Origin: Karalla daura | Lineage: Eukaryota > Chordata > Actinopteri > Chaetodontiformes > Leiognathidae | Length of the DNA: 64,000 bases | Assembly: GCA_029224185.1 (NCBI GenBank) | Contig: CM055193.1 | Span: 18,582,169-18,646,168, forward strand | Direction: 5' to 3' | In this document: piece after piece, positions 24,405 to 36,157 of the stretch | Layout of the letters: each line of letters starts with the position of its first letter | How positions within the stretch are numbered: the stretch's first letter is position 1 | The notes under the pieces: model-generated | What the model saw: the letters and a program-made list of their open reading frames with translations, nothing else | Told to the model about the DNA's origin: nothing | The model's database searches: none | Position numbers and translations under genes: made by a program

Positions 24405-24625
24405 ATGTCAGGGCCTCACAGCAGAAAACACAGAAAGACTCCTGCTTGAACCAAGGGTGGATGGTGCGTGCCTCCAGGTACCCGCAGTTAGAAAATTATA
24501 CATGTTCAGAACAATTTGAGAGTCTAAATTGCCCCTAGGTGTAAACGTGAGAGTGAATATTCACCCCATGTGTGCTGGAGCTCCCCTCAAGATACAAAGT
24601 GGGTATGATAATGGCTGGATATTAT
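24405..24625 (+). mobile_element. tRNA-headed fish SINE-like repeat, diverged
   Basis: Forward copy. Landmarks are CCTCACAGCAGAAAACAC, GAGAGTCTAAATTGCCCCTA with GGTGTAAACGTGAGAGTGAA, and the tail AGATACAAAGTGGGTATGAT, then AATGGCTGG. Confidence 0.65.
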
Positions 24626-26029
24626 ATTAGCAAGTGCAACAATCAGTCCTAGTCATGTTTCAGTAGAGCTGAGAGGCAGCACAGTTTGGTATCTTCTTTC
24701 ACTTCTCTTTAGAGAACACTGAGCACTGCCTCCTCCTCTGCCTGCTCTCTGTCTTCACCTCTGTGGCTTGGTGACATTGACCACAGTCTGCAGAGGCTCC
24801 ACAGAGGCCCAGAAAAAAGCTGAGTCTCCTTTATCTAACCTCCTGTCTGACCTGACCCACTGTGTGCAGCCTGTCAGTCTCTGAACGGCTGACGGTGGCT
24901 GTGGATATTTAGTGCCAGCTATTCCCCAAAGAGAAACTACTGAATATGGTACGAGCCAGTATAACTCAGTAGATCTGTGCTCCGCAGACATGAGGCTACG
25001 CAAAACTTGGAAACCAAGATGATTGTGATCGTCCATGAAATGTTGCTGGTTCATTCCCAAACCCTAATGCCTATGTAACAAAGTTCCTGAGCAAGATACT
25101 GAGCTCCAGACTGTTCCTGATGCTGTGTCATCAGAGTATGAAAGGTTAAAAATCCTGGATGAGCACATGGACCGTGAAAAATTGTGTGTGAATGGGTGAA
25201 TGTGACTTGTGTCTGTTAAGACCTGTAGGTGGTCATGAACACAAGGAGAGAGTCCTATGTAGGCAGCTGTCATGCAAATCTGCAGCCAAGCATGTTTTAC
25301 ACCATGATACCCCTTCTCTGTTATCAAAATGCATTATGGTGGAAATATTTCATTTTCTACCCAACCATACCGTGCAGCTGACGTGGCTGATGTAATTATG
25401 ACTGTAAAGCCTAACACTCACAAATAAGAAGGCTAAGCGATTCCTCTTGAGGCCCTCGCTTAAAAATTGATGTTATGCTCTAGTGAGCTCTTGGCTGTAG
25501 GCCTATCCGCTGAATATTTAATAAACAGTCTGACTTTTCTCATTACATTGGTACCATTACGTTGCCGTGGGAGCATGGGACAGGAAGCTGCTGCTCACTA
25601 CTTCCTGTCTGATAACTCCGCCGCGCTCTCTGGGAGACCTGGAGGAAACCGCGCCAGGAGAAACAGGAGCGAGGAGAGTTTTATCGCCAATACGAGTGTT
25701 TGGTGATTAAACAAAAGCCGACGGGTTTGCGAAAAAAAGCTGTTTCACGGAGGAATTTGGGAAAGAATATATTTGCTCCCATTGTTCAGCCCGTCTGGAT
25801 GATAATAGGGGTGCTGACGTTCGGCTGTCTAATCAAATCAAAAAAGCTGAAAAAGTCACACACAAAGTGTGTTTGTGTGTGCGTGTGTGTGAGAGAGAGA
25901 GACGTGACATGATAGACAGTTTGAGAGAACGACGGTAAAAGAGACCCAAAGTGGAAGAAAAACAGGCAAAGATAGCACGGCAGCACTCGTGTCACCAGAT
26001 CCAAGGACTTGTTTTGTCTTTGTGCGAAT

Positions 26030-26152
26030 CAGAGAGAAGAGGAAGAGGAGGAAGAGGAGGAAGAAGAGGAGGAGGAGGAGGAGGGGGGAGCCACGAGCTA
26101 CATGTGTATGTGAGAAAGAGAGTGACAGACAGAGATGAAGAGTGTGTGATTT

Positions 26153-26205
<53 letters not shown>
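26030..26205. repeat. Polypurine tract plus (GT)n-(GA)n
   Basis: An almost pure purine strand (GGA/GAA repeats) at about 26032-26090. A GT run at about 26155-26176 is followed directly by GA at about 26177-26206. Confidence 0.9.
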
Positions 26206-26211
<6 letters not shown>

Positions 26212-26339
26212 GGTGGAGAGACTCCAGGGGGAAAAAGAACCTCCTCCCTGCCTCTAAAAATCCCTTTCATGTGAGATTGGGGCTGTGCCTCCGTCTCCTC
26301 GTTATCTGCACGCACAGCCTGGTATCTCTGTCTGTGCGC

Positions 26340-26550
26340 CGCTGACTCTGTAACGCACACACCGAGCGTCTGCAGCTCAACTTTGGCCGGATTCCCTCGC
26401 CCTCGTCCTCCCTCCAAACTGATGTGCGACAGCGGAGAAAATATAGCGCGCATTAATCCTCCTGCGTGTTAGGGAATTAGTGAGCTACGTGCGCCTCTAA
26501 CTTTCAATATAAACCGCGGTTCGGATCCGATCCTCGGGACAGTGTGGGGA
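26340..26550 (+). promoter_or_regulatory. CpG-rich unique pocket with a TATA-like box
   Basis: CpG density is far above the surrounding spacer. ATATAAACC lies at about 26508-26516, followed by a CG-rich stretch containing CGCGGTTCGGATCCGATC. There is no downstream open frame of note. It could be the promoter of a non-coding RNA or an enhancer. Functional evidence is absent. Confidence 0.3.
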
Positions 26551-27249
26551 GCTGAATAACTGTAAATGAAGTGAAAAGAGACACTGAGGTTTAGATTACT
26601 ATCACAGGAGCCATGTCACACTTACTATAAACTTGATAATTAACTGAAGTGACAACCACCACCTGCTGTCATTTCAGGTTGAGATTAAATCATGGAGCAA
26701 ACCAGGACTGATGCAAAAAGTCTACATCATGGATGTATTTTAGTTATCAAAACCAAATAGTTGCAAACAGTAAAGACATTCTACTATTCCATCTTGATTT
26801 GAGGGGAATGTCTTCATGAACTTGGTCATTTCCTACATTCAGTATCTAAAATCAGAAGAAAAAGGGTCTGAAATACAGATGTTATCAAGGTTATGAGGGG
26901 TTGGTGTTCTGACTGAATTAACAGCATCTGTGAGATATTCTAGATTTCCTATGATCATCTGACGAAGCTTCGTGTCTGAAATGTGTCATGTTGTAGTGAG
27001 GAGAATCGCTGTGATGTACTTGCTGTATCCACAGTGAAATCACCACTTGTGCAGCTGCAGGATTTATCCACACAGCACTGTGTTAACCGTGCTGTCTCTC
27101 TGCAGCTCAGCTTAAAGCCTCATTCACCTGAAAATATCAACTTCAATGGCGCCATTGTGTAACGTGAGCTTTCTTTTAAAGGTGTGTTGTCACTCATGCT
27201 TAGACACCCATGATGTCATGACAAGAGACGCTGTCTTTGCAAAGAGCCA

Positions 27250-27605
27250 CATCCAACCATCCATCATCTTACTTGCTTTGTACCTTAATAGGGTCGTGGG
27301 GGTCTGCTGGCGCCTGTCTTCAGAACCCATCGAGTGAATACATCCTTGACAAGTCTCGAGCCCATCTCAGGGTGCGCACACACACACACACACACGCACA
27401 CACACACACACACACACAGACACACCATTCACTCTCAAACTTTCACCTAGGGGCAATTTAGAGTCTCCGGGAGACCTTAATGCATATTATTGGACTGTTG
27501 AAGGAAACTGGAGAAAACCCACACAGAGGCAGGAAGCGCATACAAGCTCCACACAGAGCAGAACACACATGAAACACATGACCCTGTGACAACAGCCCCG
27601 TCACC
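27250..27605 (-). mobile_element. tRNA-headed fish SINE-like repeat with internal CA expansion
   Basis: Reverse copy: tail CCAACCATCCATCATCTTAC, CA array at 27377-27418, CTAGGGGCAATTTAGAGTCT, then AAACTGGAGAAAACCCACAC and a decayed head. The CA array sits where other copies have a short GTGTGAATG stretch, so the microsatellite probably grew from the repeat itself. Confidence 0.7.
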
Positions 27606-28264
27606 ATTGGAGATAAAACACAGATAATAATGATTTACTGCAGAAGATTAGCCCGCAGCTGTTAATTGATATATTATCAGCTGGACGTGTGTATCAGTGA
27701 GGGCAGTGATTTGCAAGGCTTTAGCAATAGTCATGCGCCTGTTTAATCCTGTTAATCACTTTCGGTTTTTCTATCTCGCTGCTTTGTCTCCCTCGCTCTC
27801 GGTCCTCCCTCTCTTCTGCGACAATGCATTGTCAGTGGCTTACATAAGCACATGCGTGGAGGGGGAGAAACTGAACCTTTGGAGTGAGATGACTGAACCA
27901 GAAATTTTCAAAGGCCGCCCCTCCCAATAAGGAAAAAAAAGATGAAAAGACAGAAAGAGAAAAGAGGGAATCTTTAATTCTGATGAAAAGGAGACACTTG
28001 AAAGTGTCTGTGTTGTGCGTTAAAAAGGCCTAGTTTGGATGGGGCAAATCAATATTTTACTCCCTCCTCATCCCACTCATATGTCGCATGTACAGGGAAG
28101 TGAATAAAGACAAAAGCCAAACTCTCACAGAAACAGTGTCAGGCCACAAAAGGCTTTCCCAAAAGCCGGTTATGATGCATCCAAACGCTCTCATTAACAG
28201 AAATATATTCACCATAGAGTTGAGTTTCCTGCCCCTCCCCCACAGCAAACATATCTACTGTACG

Positions 28265-28283
28265 CACACACACACACACACAC
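28265..28283. repeat. (CA)n microsatellite
   Basis: About 19 bases of CA. Confidence 0.9.
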
Positions 28284-28514
28284 TATAGACCGCCAAATGT
28301 CAGCTGAGATCTGGGGCAGTCTCCTCCCAGGCACGGCACAGACGCTCGTACGCAGCCAGATGAGGTCCTGCATCCAGCCGACCATGTGGTTACCACGGTG
28401 ACCTGCTCTCGCTCCATCAGCACCAATAAAAATGCTGGAAAGATGCAAAGGGGGCACTGTCTGGGAGGCATCTACAGGAATGTCATGTGGCATTACCCTG
28501 ACCAGAGTGTCTAC

Positions 28515-28516
<2 letters not shown>

Positions 28517-28569
<53 letters not shown>
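28517..28569. repeat. (GT)n microsatellite
   Basis: 53 bases of GT. Confidence 0.97.
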
Positions 28570-28570
<1 letters not shown>

Positions 28571-31500
28571 ACATTCAGAGCCTGAAAGGGTCTGGAGGTT
28601 GTGTGTACCACACTCTGGTGTGGTAGTAAAACTCACACAAAGAGACTTGGGTGTTTAACATCCGTTTATAGGATGTTTTTATCAGAGTTTGATTTATGTT
28701 TAGTGGTCATTAACAGCAGCAGGCCGGCCCTGGGGCCTTTATTACGCACGCTCATTGACTCTCTTATGTGCTATTTAGATGAACACATTTGAATAGAACC
28801 TGAATGGCACGTTTACTGTGCCTCTTTGTTGTTCGCTGACTAGCTGCCTACGCCACAGGGCAAATGAAAGACGGGGCAATTGTGTCCAAACAATTTGGTG
28901 TGTGTCTGATAGGAAAAGGAGAAAGATGGTACTCTCATACGCCTCTGTCCAATAATTATGGTCTTTCAACTGGTGGAAAGATTTATTATTTCCTCTTTTT
29001 TATTATTCTATTTATGTTTTTCATGACAAAGTGGGTGTATCTGAATAGTGAAAGTAAAGCCCGGAAATCCTCTGGATGACAAAGAATGGTACGGAAAAAC
29101 AGACCAAATAGAAAATGAAATAAAGAAAATTTGATGTCATCACAAGACTAATAATGAAACTAACGTTGTGGCACAATTCAAAATGTATGAGGCGACAAAG
29201 CATTTCATGGAGCATTCACAAAAAAAATTAATTGAAAAATTCAGTGGAAACAAATAGGGTCTAACTGATGAGTCAGAAACCCCCGTACCCGTCCCACACA
29301 CAGACATACTGTATATAGACCTCTAACTCACTATAGTGACTGTGTTTTTGTGATTTGAGCCTCAATATGAAGAACAAAAGCACTTATGACATCCACTGCA
29401 GGGCGAGAGGTGATATTAACACAGGTTGTGCGGGGCTCTGTCTTTAGCGTCTCATTATTAATTTCCTTTTGCACATCCTTCCTTCTCCATAAACACTTGG
29501 CACAAAGGCAGGAAGTGGAGGGGAAAGCTAGGCTGGGTGGAGGACATACTACCTGTGTGTGATCTCCATCACTGTCGCTCTCTCCTCCTCTACCTCAGGT
29601 CGAGCAGCTGCTTTGGGGAGCACAATGCAGTAGGGAGTAGAGCTGCATGGTGGATCCTCCTGGGTGGACAAGCTGACCTTTCAAACACACCTGGAGCATT
29701 TTTGAGTCTCCAATCAACCTAAACACGCATGTTTTTGGACTTCAGGGAGAACGTGAAAACAGGTTCAGGTTCAGGTCATGTTCACAATACAGTAAGAGGC
29801 AAAGATGAGTCTTCAAAGAGATGTGATAAATTAGGAGGTTTTGGATAGAAACAAACCAGAATCATGGATCAGAGATGAAAATTAATTAATCAACGTGACA
29901 GATCATGTCCTGCTGTCGAAAGTAATTTTGAAAGTCATTGTGTGTCACATGAAATAAAATCTGCACGAGCGTCACGTTTTCCATGATCTCACATGCTGCA
30001 CCCGTCCACCGTTCACTCTGCTTATTAGAGACACCATGCAGAACCTGATCTATTGCCCCAAGGGCTTTTAAAAGACCAGGATACTGTTTATTCAGAATAA
30101 CGCCCAATGTACATGGTAAATAAACGTTGAAAACTGACAATATTGGGCGGGTCTCGTAAACTGCTATATTTGGGTCAAAATATCCATATTCAAGTTAAAG
30201 TGACCAATGTAAACATTTTAAGCCATATGTCCTTAACTTCCCTCATTCGTGCCTGTCCATCTGCTTTAAATCACTGTGGCTTTAATTAAAATCTGCTCCT
30301 TGCCGTGCTGCTGTGGTCACAATGCCGGGTCAGTGGGCGGTCGACCCTCAGCGACATCAGGACGTGGATGAGCAAAATGCACAAAATAAAACAAGGAGAT
30401 GGGGCGAGAGGAGTGAGCTGTGAAGGATGTGAGGGCAGACAAAGGTGTGAGAACAGGGGAGGGAGAAAGGAAACAGAGAGGAGAGGAGAGTAGAGGAGAG
30501 AGGCACGTTGGCTGTAGTAAATCTCTCTCTGGCAGCGGGGCGAGGACAGGACCACGTCCAGATTTATGGCTGCCCGCTGGGGTAATCAGAGAATGGATTG
30601 GATCCTTTTCAATCGGCCCATTCACTGCCGCTGTTGAACCTGCAGCCGGCGCGAGCGCGACCCCTCTGCTGCTATATGATCATCAATACAGTCTATGATC
30701 TGCATGAGGACGCCTTAATCCGCGGTGATTTGCAGTGGTTGCGCGCTCTCTCATATGTAGGTCAGGGGCTCCTGTCTGGTCCCCGCAGACTCGGTTCTGC
30801 CAGCTCTATCAGATGATTGTCTGCTGCCATGGAGATGGAGACGGAGCTGGCCCCGGTGCCGGTGGGTGCGGAAACGGACAGGCGGGGAGCTTTCAAGTGT
30901 GTGCACGTGCAGAGAAGATGCACATGGAGATGCAGACCGGGCTAACGAGCCAGTTGAGAGTGTAATGGCGGCCAAGATGATAAGCGCCTTCCTCTCCCCT
31001 TCTTCCTGTTGATAGTGGACTGTTTGTCTTGCTCACGCCGCACAGGATGATGTCTGCCTCTGCAACTCAAGACTTAAGTCTCAGTGTTGATTGAGACTGT
31101 AAATATCATTTGCCTACAGCAGCGCCGGGTCGTTCCTGTTCTTCCACTTTAGGTTTTAACAGCAGTACAAAGTCGTTCGGAGATTTACCGACATTATAAA
31201 ACGAGTTCCATACATGTCGTCTCAACGTCAGTGAAACTGTTGCCAAATACTTCCAAACACACTCTGAATCGGACGCTCGCACAACATTAGAGTTAATTTG
31301 AAGTTGTGGAGTTGTGGAGAAACGTCTGCTGGGTACTGCGTGACTCTTTGAACATTTCATTTGATCTTGTCTTGATCTTGTCCTTTAATCTAATCAATTA
31401 ATCCTCTGGGTAGCATAAATATCTGTATTACATTTTGTGGCAACTTGACAAATATGCTGTTCTAATGTAGACTATATAAAGTGGGATAAAAATAAAACCC

Positions 31501-34500
31501 ATAGATAAATGCTCATTTACTCTTAATCATATAGTGCCTATATCTAAAGGGCTTACCATGAAGTTTCTAACCACTAGTGGTACTATGAAGCACTGTTTTT
31601 CTCAGTGACTCCAATTTTATTTAATGAAATTCCAACATTTTACAGCAAAGACAAAGTGGAAGAACAAAACATGCAAGCCAGCATGAATACAAACAATGTG
31701 CATATGTGTGTTTTGAGGGTTGTCTCTGACAAAACTGTCATTTGTTCTTCTACGTATTTTTGTGAAAAACTCAGCCACTGTTCACCCATTAAGATATATT
31801 TATTATTTTTAATGATAGGGATTTATCTTTTGGCACCCACCGTGCTTCTCAGCTGTTTCCAAGACAGATATTATCATTCCCAAAAACAAATATCTCACGA
31901 ATCTTGAACCTCCATGGATGCAAAAGCCCCTCAGTCACTAACATACTTTTACCTCCACATGTTTAACACATTACAGAATGAAGTGAGGTATGTCCTGGCG
32001 GTATTATGTCAACTGGATCCTAAGAAACAGGTCTGACAGTTTGTAATTATGGTATGGCCATTGACGGGTGGGAACAAAGCCCGCGCTGACAGTGACCCCG
32101 AGGGCAGCCATTGTTGAGACTGGCTTCACCTGGACGTCTAAGGTGCTGTTGGTGTGGTGGTCTGTGGAGTCCTCCCAGAGGGAAATACCAAGGCAAAGCT
32201 GTGAATGCGCCAGTGGTTTCAGCCGACAAAACCACCGTTGGTGATGATACTGATACAAGCGGGACGCGTATCACAGCGCAGTGTCCCAAAAATCCTTGTG
32301 ACAGATCAGAACAAAGAGATCATAACAGCCCGCTGGCTACAGACTGGATGCTTCACAGGATGAATGAACGCTGTGATCTGCTTTTGGGGGAAAATCCACA
32401 AAGCTCTTCAGCAAGGGAAAGCAAACTGGGTCTCTACTTGAGTAAAAGTACAGACGACCAAAGAAAAGGATCCCAAATAAGAGTGGTACCACAGGAACCA
32501 TCCTACTTGAGTAGAAAAACTTGTTTTTAGATTTACTTAAAGCAGGGAAAGTAATGATGTATTTGCTATTATGCTTTTCCCAAACCCTCACCAGCAATAT
32601 TTGTATATATATATTTGCAATCTTAAAAGCAGTGTGTGCCCTGCCCTCTGGTCGTAAGATCTGGTTTGCTTTTAATTAAGTTTATTAATACCATTAATTA
32701 TTCATTTAATGCTAAAGCGGCTTACATTAACTGAATTACGTTGTTTTACGCCAAGACATGATTGGCTTTTATCTTGTGAGCTTGTGAGATATACAACATG
32801 AGTGATAGTACAGAGCCGCCCAGCTGTAAACAAGTTATGCTCAGATGAATGTGATGGAGGCTTCCCTGGTGTCTTTCACTTCCTGGACTCCGCAGACAGC
32901 GATCGCTGTTTCACTCCTAGATCCTCATCTGTAAATGAAGGAGCAATGCGATGGCTTCCTGTCTTGTGTGTGACACACAGTGGTAAAACGTAAAATGTGA
33001 CGATAATGTGCAGCGATAGAAAGCACATAAGTAGTGAATTAAACATACATGAAAAACTTCAGTTTAGAGGAGCAGGTTGGAACTGTCGTAGAAGACGGTA
33101 TGCATCCATTGTGTTCCACCACAGCCACTTCCATTAGTTGAGTTATTGGTTTACGTGTTTTTCTTTGTTTGTCCCGGTGTCGGTCATGCGTGCAGCCTGT
33201 TCGTCATGAGCAGTTTTACGGTGGAATTTGTGTCCAAAGAGCCGACGTATTGTGACTCTGCTGACCTTCAGCTGTGTAGTTAGGTTAACACAGGCCTTGA
33301 CCCCTCCGACAGCATTGTTACCATTACTTGCTGCTTGCCCACAGGCAACTGAGATTTATTGTCCTGCTCGACACTCCTGCAGCAAGAGGAAGAGCGCAAA
33401 TTAGAGTAGTGCAGACTGGTGCCACTTCTGGGTCATAAAACCAACTGCGTCCTTTTCTGCAGGGAGCAAAACTCATCTTTTGTCGTGCGGCTTCATTTCT
33501 CCTTTGCTGAACATAAGGTGTTCTCGCAGAGTGGCCCCAGTCCCACATGTTGGCTATTTTTGTGGAGCTGACTGGCTCTGACGAGGCCGGGTTAGCTGTC
33601 AGCAGTCATAAACAATGCTGTGGTTTCCTTCATTACATGGTGCAAAGGCCCGAGGGCCAAAAGAGGAGCAGCTTAACTGTGATTTAGACAGGCGGCTGAC
33701 AGCGACGTGGAGGGACACCCCTCGGTTCCCTGGTTTATGGACGCTTGTCCTAATCAACCTTTACAACAGCCTCGCATTTATGAGCGGCCTTTTTCGCCAG
33801 TCTTTCGTGATGCTCTGCTTGTTATTGACCTCCTGCAGGTTGCTCAAGGTTAGATTACAGCTGACAACAAGGGTGTGTGTGGCTCTTAACAGGAAAGTTC
33901 AAAAGGTCAGACAACCTGTGGGCATAACTGTCCAAAAGTACTTTTTCAAACCCACAGCGATGAGATTACTGCATGGCAGAGGAGGTCGGCAACACACTCA
34001 GAGCTCACACTTGCTTCTGTGTTTAATTATCATCTATTGATCTTTATACTTTCTATTAATGCTTTCTCTGTTCTTCGCTGCCCACCGCCTGCTGTAATAA
34101 TGCAAATTATTCAGCTGTGGGACTGATCATTTTCTCTTAAAATACAGGATCTAAAAGCCAGCAAACAAACAAATAATATCTGCGTGCCTTTAACTCTGGC
34201 TGTATTTATCACTTTCACACGTTTCAGTTTCTGTCTATCAGATCCTTTGAATCGCCTCCCGTCACAGCTGTGTGCAGCTTGTGTTGTGATTTGTGTCTTG
34301 TGTCAGGGTGGTGACAGCACTTAACTACAACGGCATCGGCCTCGAGACTCATGGGAAGGTTAAGCACATAGGTGCACATACATGCAGACAAATGTGCCCT
34401 CAGGGTTCCCTGAGGCGACACATACGTTGTGAACCTGTCACTTTGGCCATGCCTGACTCTTCCTGTGGCTGCCACCTTGTAGTAGTGGTTGAATGACAAG

Positions 34501-35264
34501 CCTCAGGTCCACAGTTTCTGTATTACACCTGTTCCCGCTAGATTTGTCTCTTGTCTACACATTTTTCTTGCCTGTTGTCTTAGACATCTCCTTCCTTGTG
34601 CCTTTGTCCTGCTTCTGTTTCTTTCTCTTACTCTGAATCTGGGTGCAGTTGCCTCATCGCGCGCACCCTGAAGCTAAGAACATCCAGAGGGGAAACAGTG
34701 TGTAATCACTGCTGCTCGGTGTGATAGCTTGTATGTTTCTGTGTTTCATCTTGTTTTTTTGTGTGCACCAGAGAAGGGATGGGGGCTGTGAATCACGAGG
34801 TAAAGTGACAGCAAGGTTTTCTCTCTTTGCTACAGATTAATTAACCTTGAAGATCAAACAGCCACAGTGAACAAATGCAATCCCCCCACAACACACAGAC
34901 AAGCACACACAACACCATTACTACTTATTACTTTGTGCCATCTGACCAGGCTGCCGTCGGAGACCTTAAAGGCGGCACAAAGGTGCCTCATGGGAATATT
35001 CTCATCATCTGTCACCATCTGCTTATCAGGGTAAACGTGGTGCAGGTTTGCCGGACCAGTTTTGTGATTCAGCATCTGTTCCCTGATAATCTTAAACAGA
35101 AAAATGAAAACTAGCTACAAAAGATGAAAGCATGATAGTACACACAGTGTTGGAGCTCACTAAACGGGCTCATCTTGAGGAGGAGATTTCAAATTAATGA
35201 GATTAAATGAGACTAATACACTGGCAATATTTTTAATTACAATCAAATAAACTGACACGGCATG

Positions 35265-35480
35265 TTTTCTGGTGCTTGTCCATTTTCAGGTTTTCTCTTC
35301 TACTTCGGTTTTCTCCCACTGTCTAAAACACACAATGAGGTAGAATGGACACTATAATTTGCCCCTGGATGTGAGTGAGAGTGAATGGTGTGTGTGTCCT
35401 GCAAAGGACAGGAGACCAGTCCAGGGTGTAGCTGCTTTCACCCTGAACTGTACACCATTGGGTATATCACTTCAACTAGG
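35265..35480 (+). mobile_element. tRNA-headed fish SINE-like repeat, 3' two-thirds
   Basis: Forward copy with TTCGGTTTTCTCCCACTG, ATAATTTGCCCCTGGATGTG, AGTGAGAGTGAATGGTGTG and GGAGACCAGTCCAGGGTGTA. Confidence 0.65.
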
Positions 35481-35903
35481 ATTCAAACATTATTTAATGT
35501 ACAGTGTTTAATTTTTCCTCTTATTTAATACCACTACTGCTCTATTGTACAGTATATAATATACCTGACATATATCTATCCTTTTCCAATGTCTATTGTC
35601 ATCGCACACCAGATGTTATTTTTCCAAATGCGTTTCTCTCTGACAATGAAAAAATCTGAACAATGAAACAATACAAATCACAAATGACACACAATGACAA
35701 ACAATGACAAAAAGAAAAGTCTAAATCTGACAAATGGGATGCATCTAATTACTAATACATCGAGTCATCTTAACTGTGAAAGAAATGAAAATAAAAGATG
35801 AATCGATTCGTGCTTAGAATATGCATAGAGGCTCTACAGCAGGTTGATCTCAGGGTCAAGGCCTTTGTTCTGAACCGAAAACGACTAATTTAATGAGCCG
35901 ATG

Positions 35904-35917
35904 GCGCCACCTAGAGG
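35904..35917 (-). promoter_or_regulatory. CTCF-like motif upstream of nsfl1c
   Basis: On the minus strand this reads CCTCTAGGTGGCGC, 13 of 14 positions of the core consensus CCASYAGRKGGCRS. It lies about 250 bases before the p47 start codon. Binding is inferred from the motif only. Confidence 0.5.
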
Positions 35918-35919
35918 TA

Positions 35920-36157
35920 AATATAATACACGCAGGTCCGTCAATCGTTTTTTTTTTTATCAAAACGAGAATATGATGAAAAAAAATCAGGTCTATAAAA
36001 ACCAACAGCCGCGCTGTAAACAGCGTGCTATTTTGTGTATTTGATGTTTGTACATTTCCTGTCCTGGGTGTCTGTCGTGCTTTGGGCACATAGGAACCTT
36101 GGGCCGGTTCTTGTTTCCCAGGTGGCGGGGGACCAGTCGGTGGAGGAGCAGATCAAA
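35920..36157 (+). promoter_or_regulatory. nsfl1c: nsfl1c promoter and 5' leader
   Basis: A TATA-like TATAAAA at 35994-36000 would place a start near 36025. CpG density rises from about 36010 and stays high through exon 1 and the start of intron 1 (to about 36660). The leader contains an in-frame upstream ATG at 36044 and a splice-acceptor-like TTCTTGTTTCCCAG ending at 36121. The true start may therefore lie further upstream, with a leader intron ending at 36121, or the leader may be unspliced. Confidence 0.5.

Larger units (their letters stand above)
22480..35260. other. Intergenic, no gene seen; repeats and CpG-rich unique pockets
   Basis: No supportable exon on either strand. Repeat content includes copies of the tRNA-headed repeat (24405-24625, 27250-27605 and smaller pieces at 23420-23530 and 29670-29765) and CA/GT/GA arrays. 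CpG-richer unique stretches at about 25560-25850, 26340-26550, 30500-30970 and 33540-33900 stand out from the AT-rich background and could be enhancers or a promoter of an unannotated non-coding transcript. Confidence 0.55.

Noticed and set aside
31570..31581. Palindrome ACCACTAGTGGT
   Set aside because: A single 12-bp palindrome in 64 kb is close to what chance allows, and there is no context.
1161..35900. Search for missed exons of a long gene spanning the spacer
   Set aside because: No run of family-like peptides flanked by consistent AG/GT sites was found. I cannot exclude small or fast-evolving exons without transcripts.
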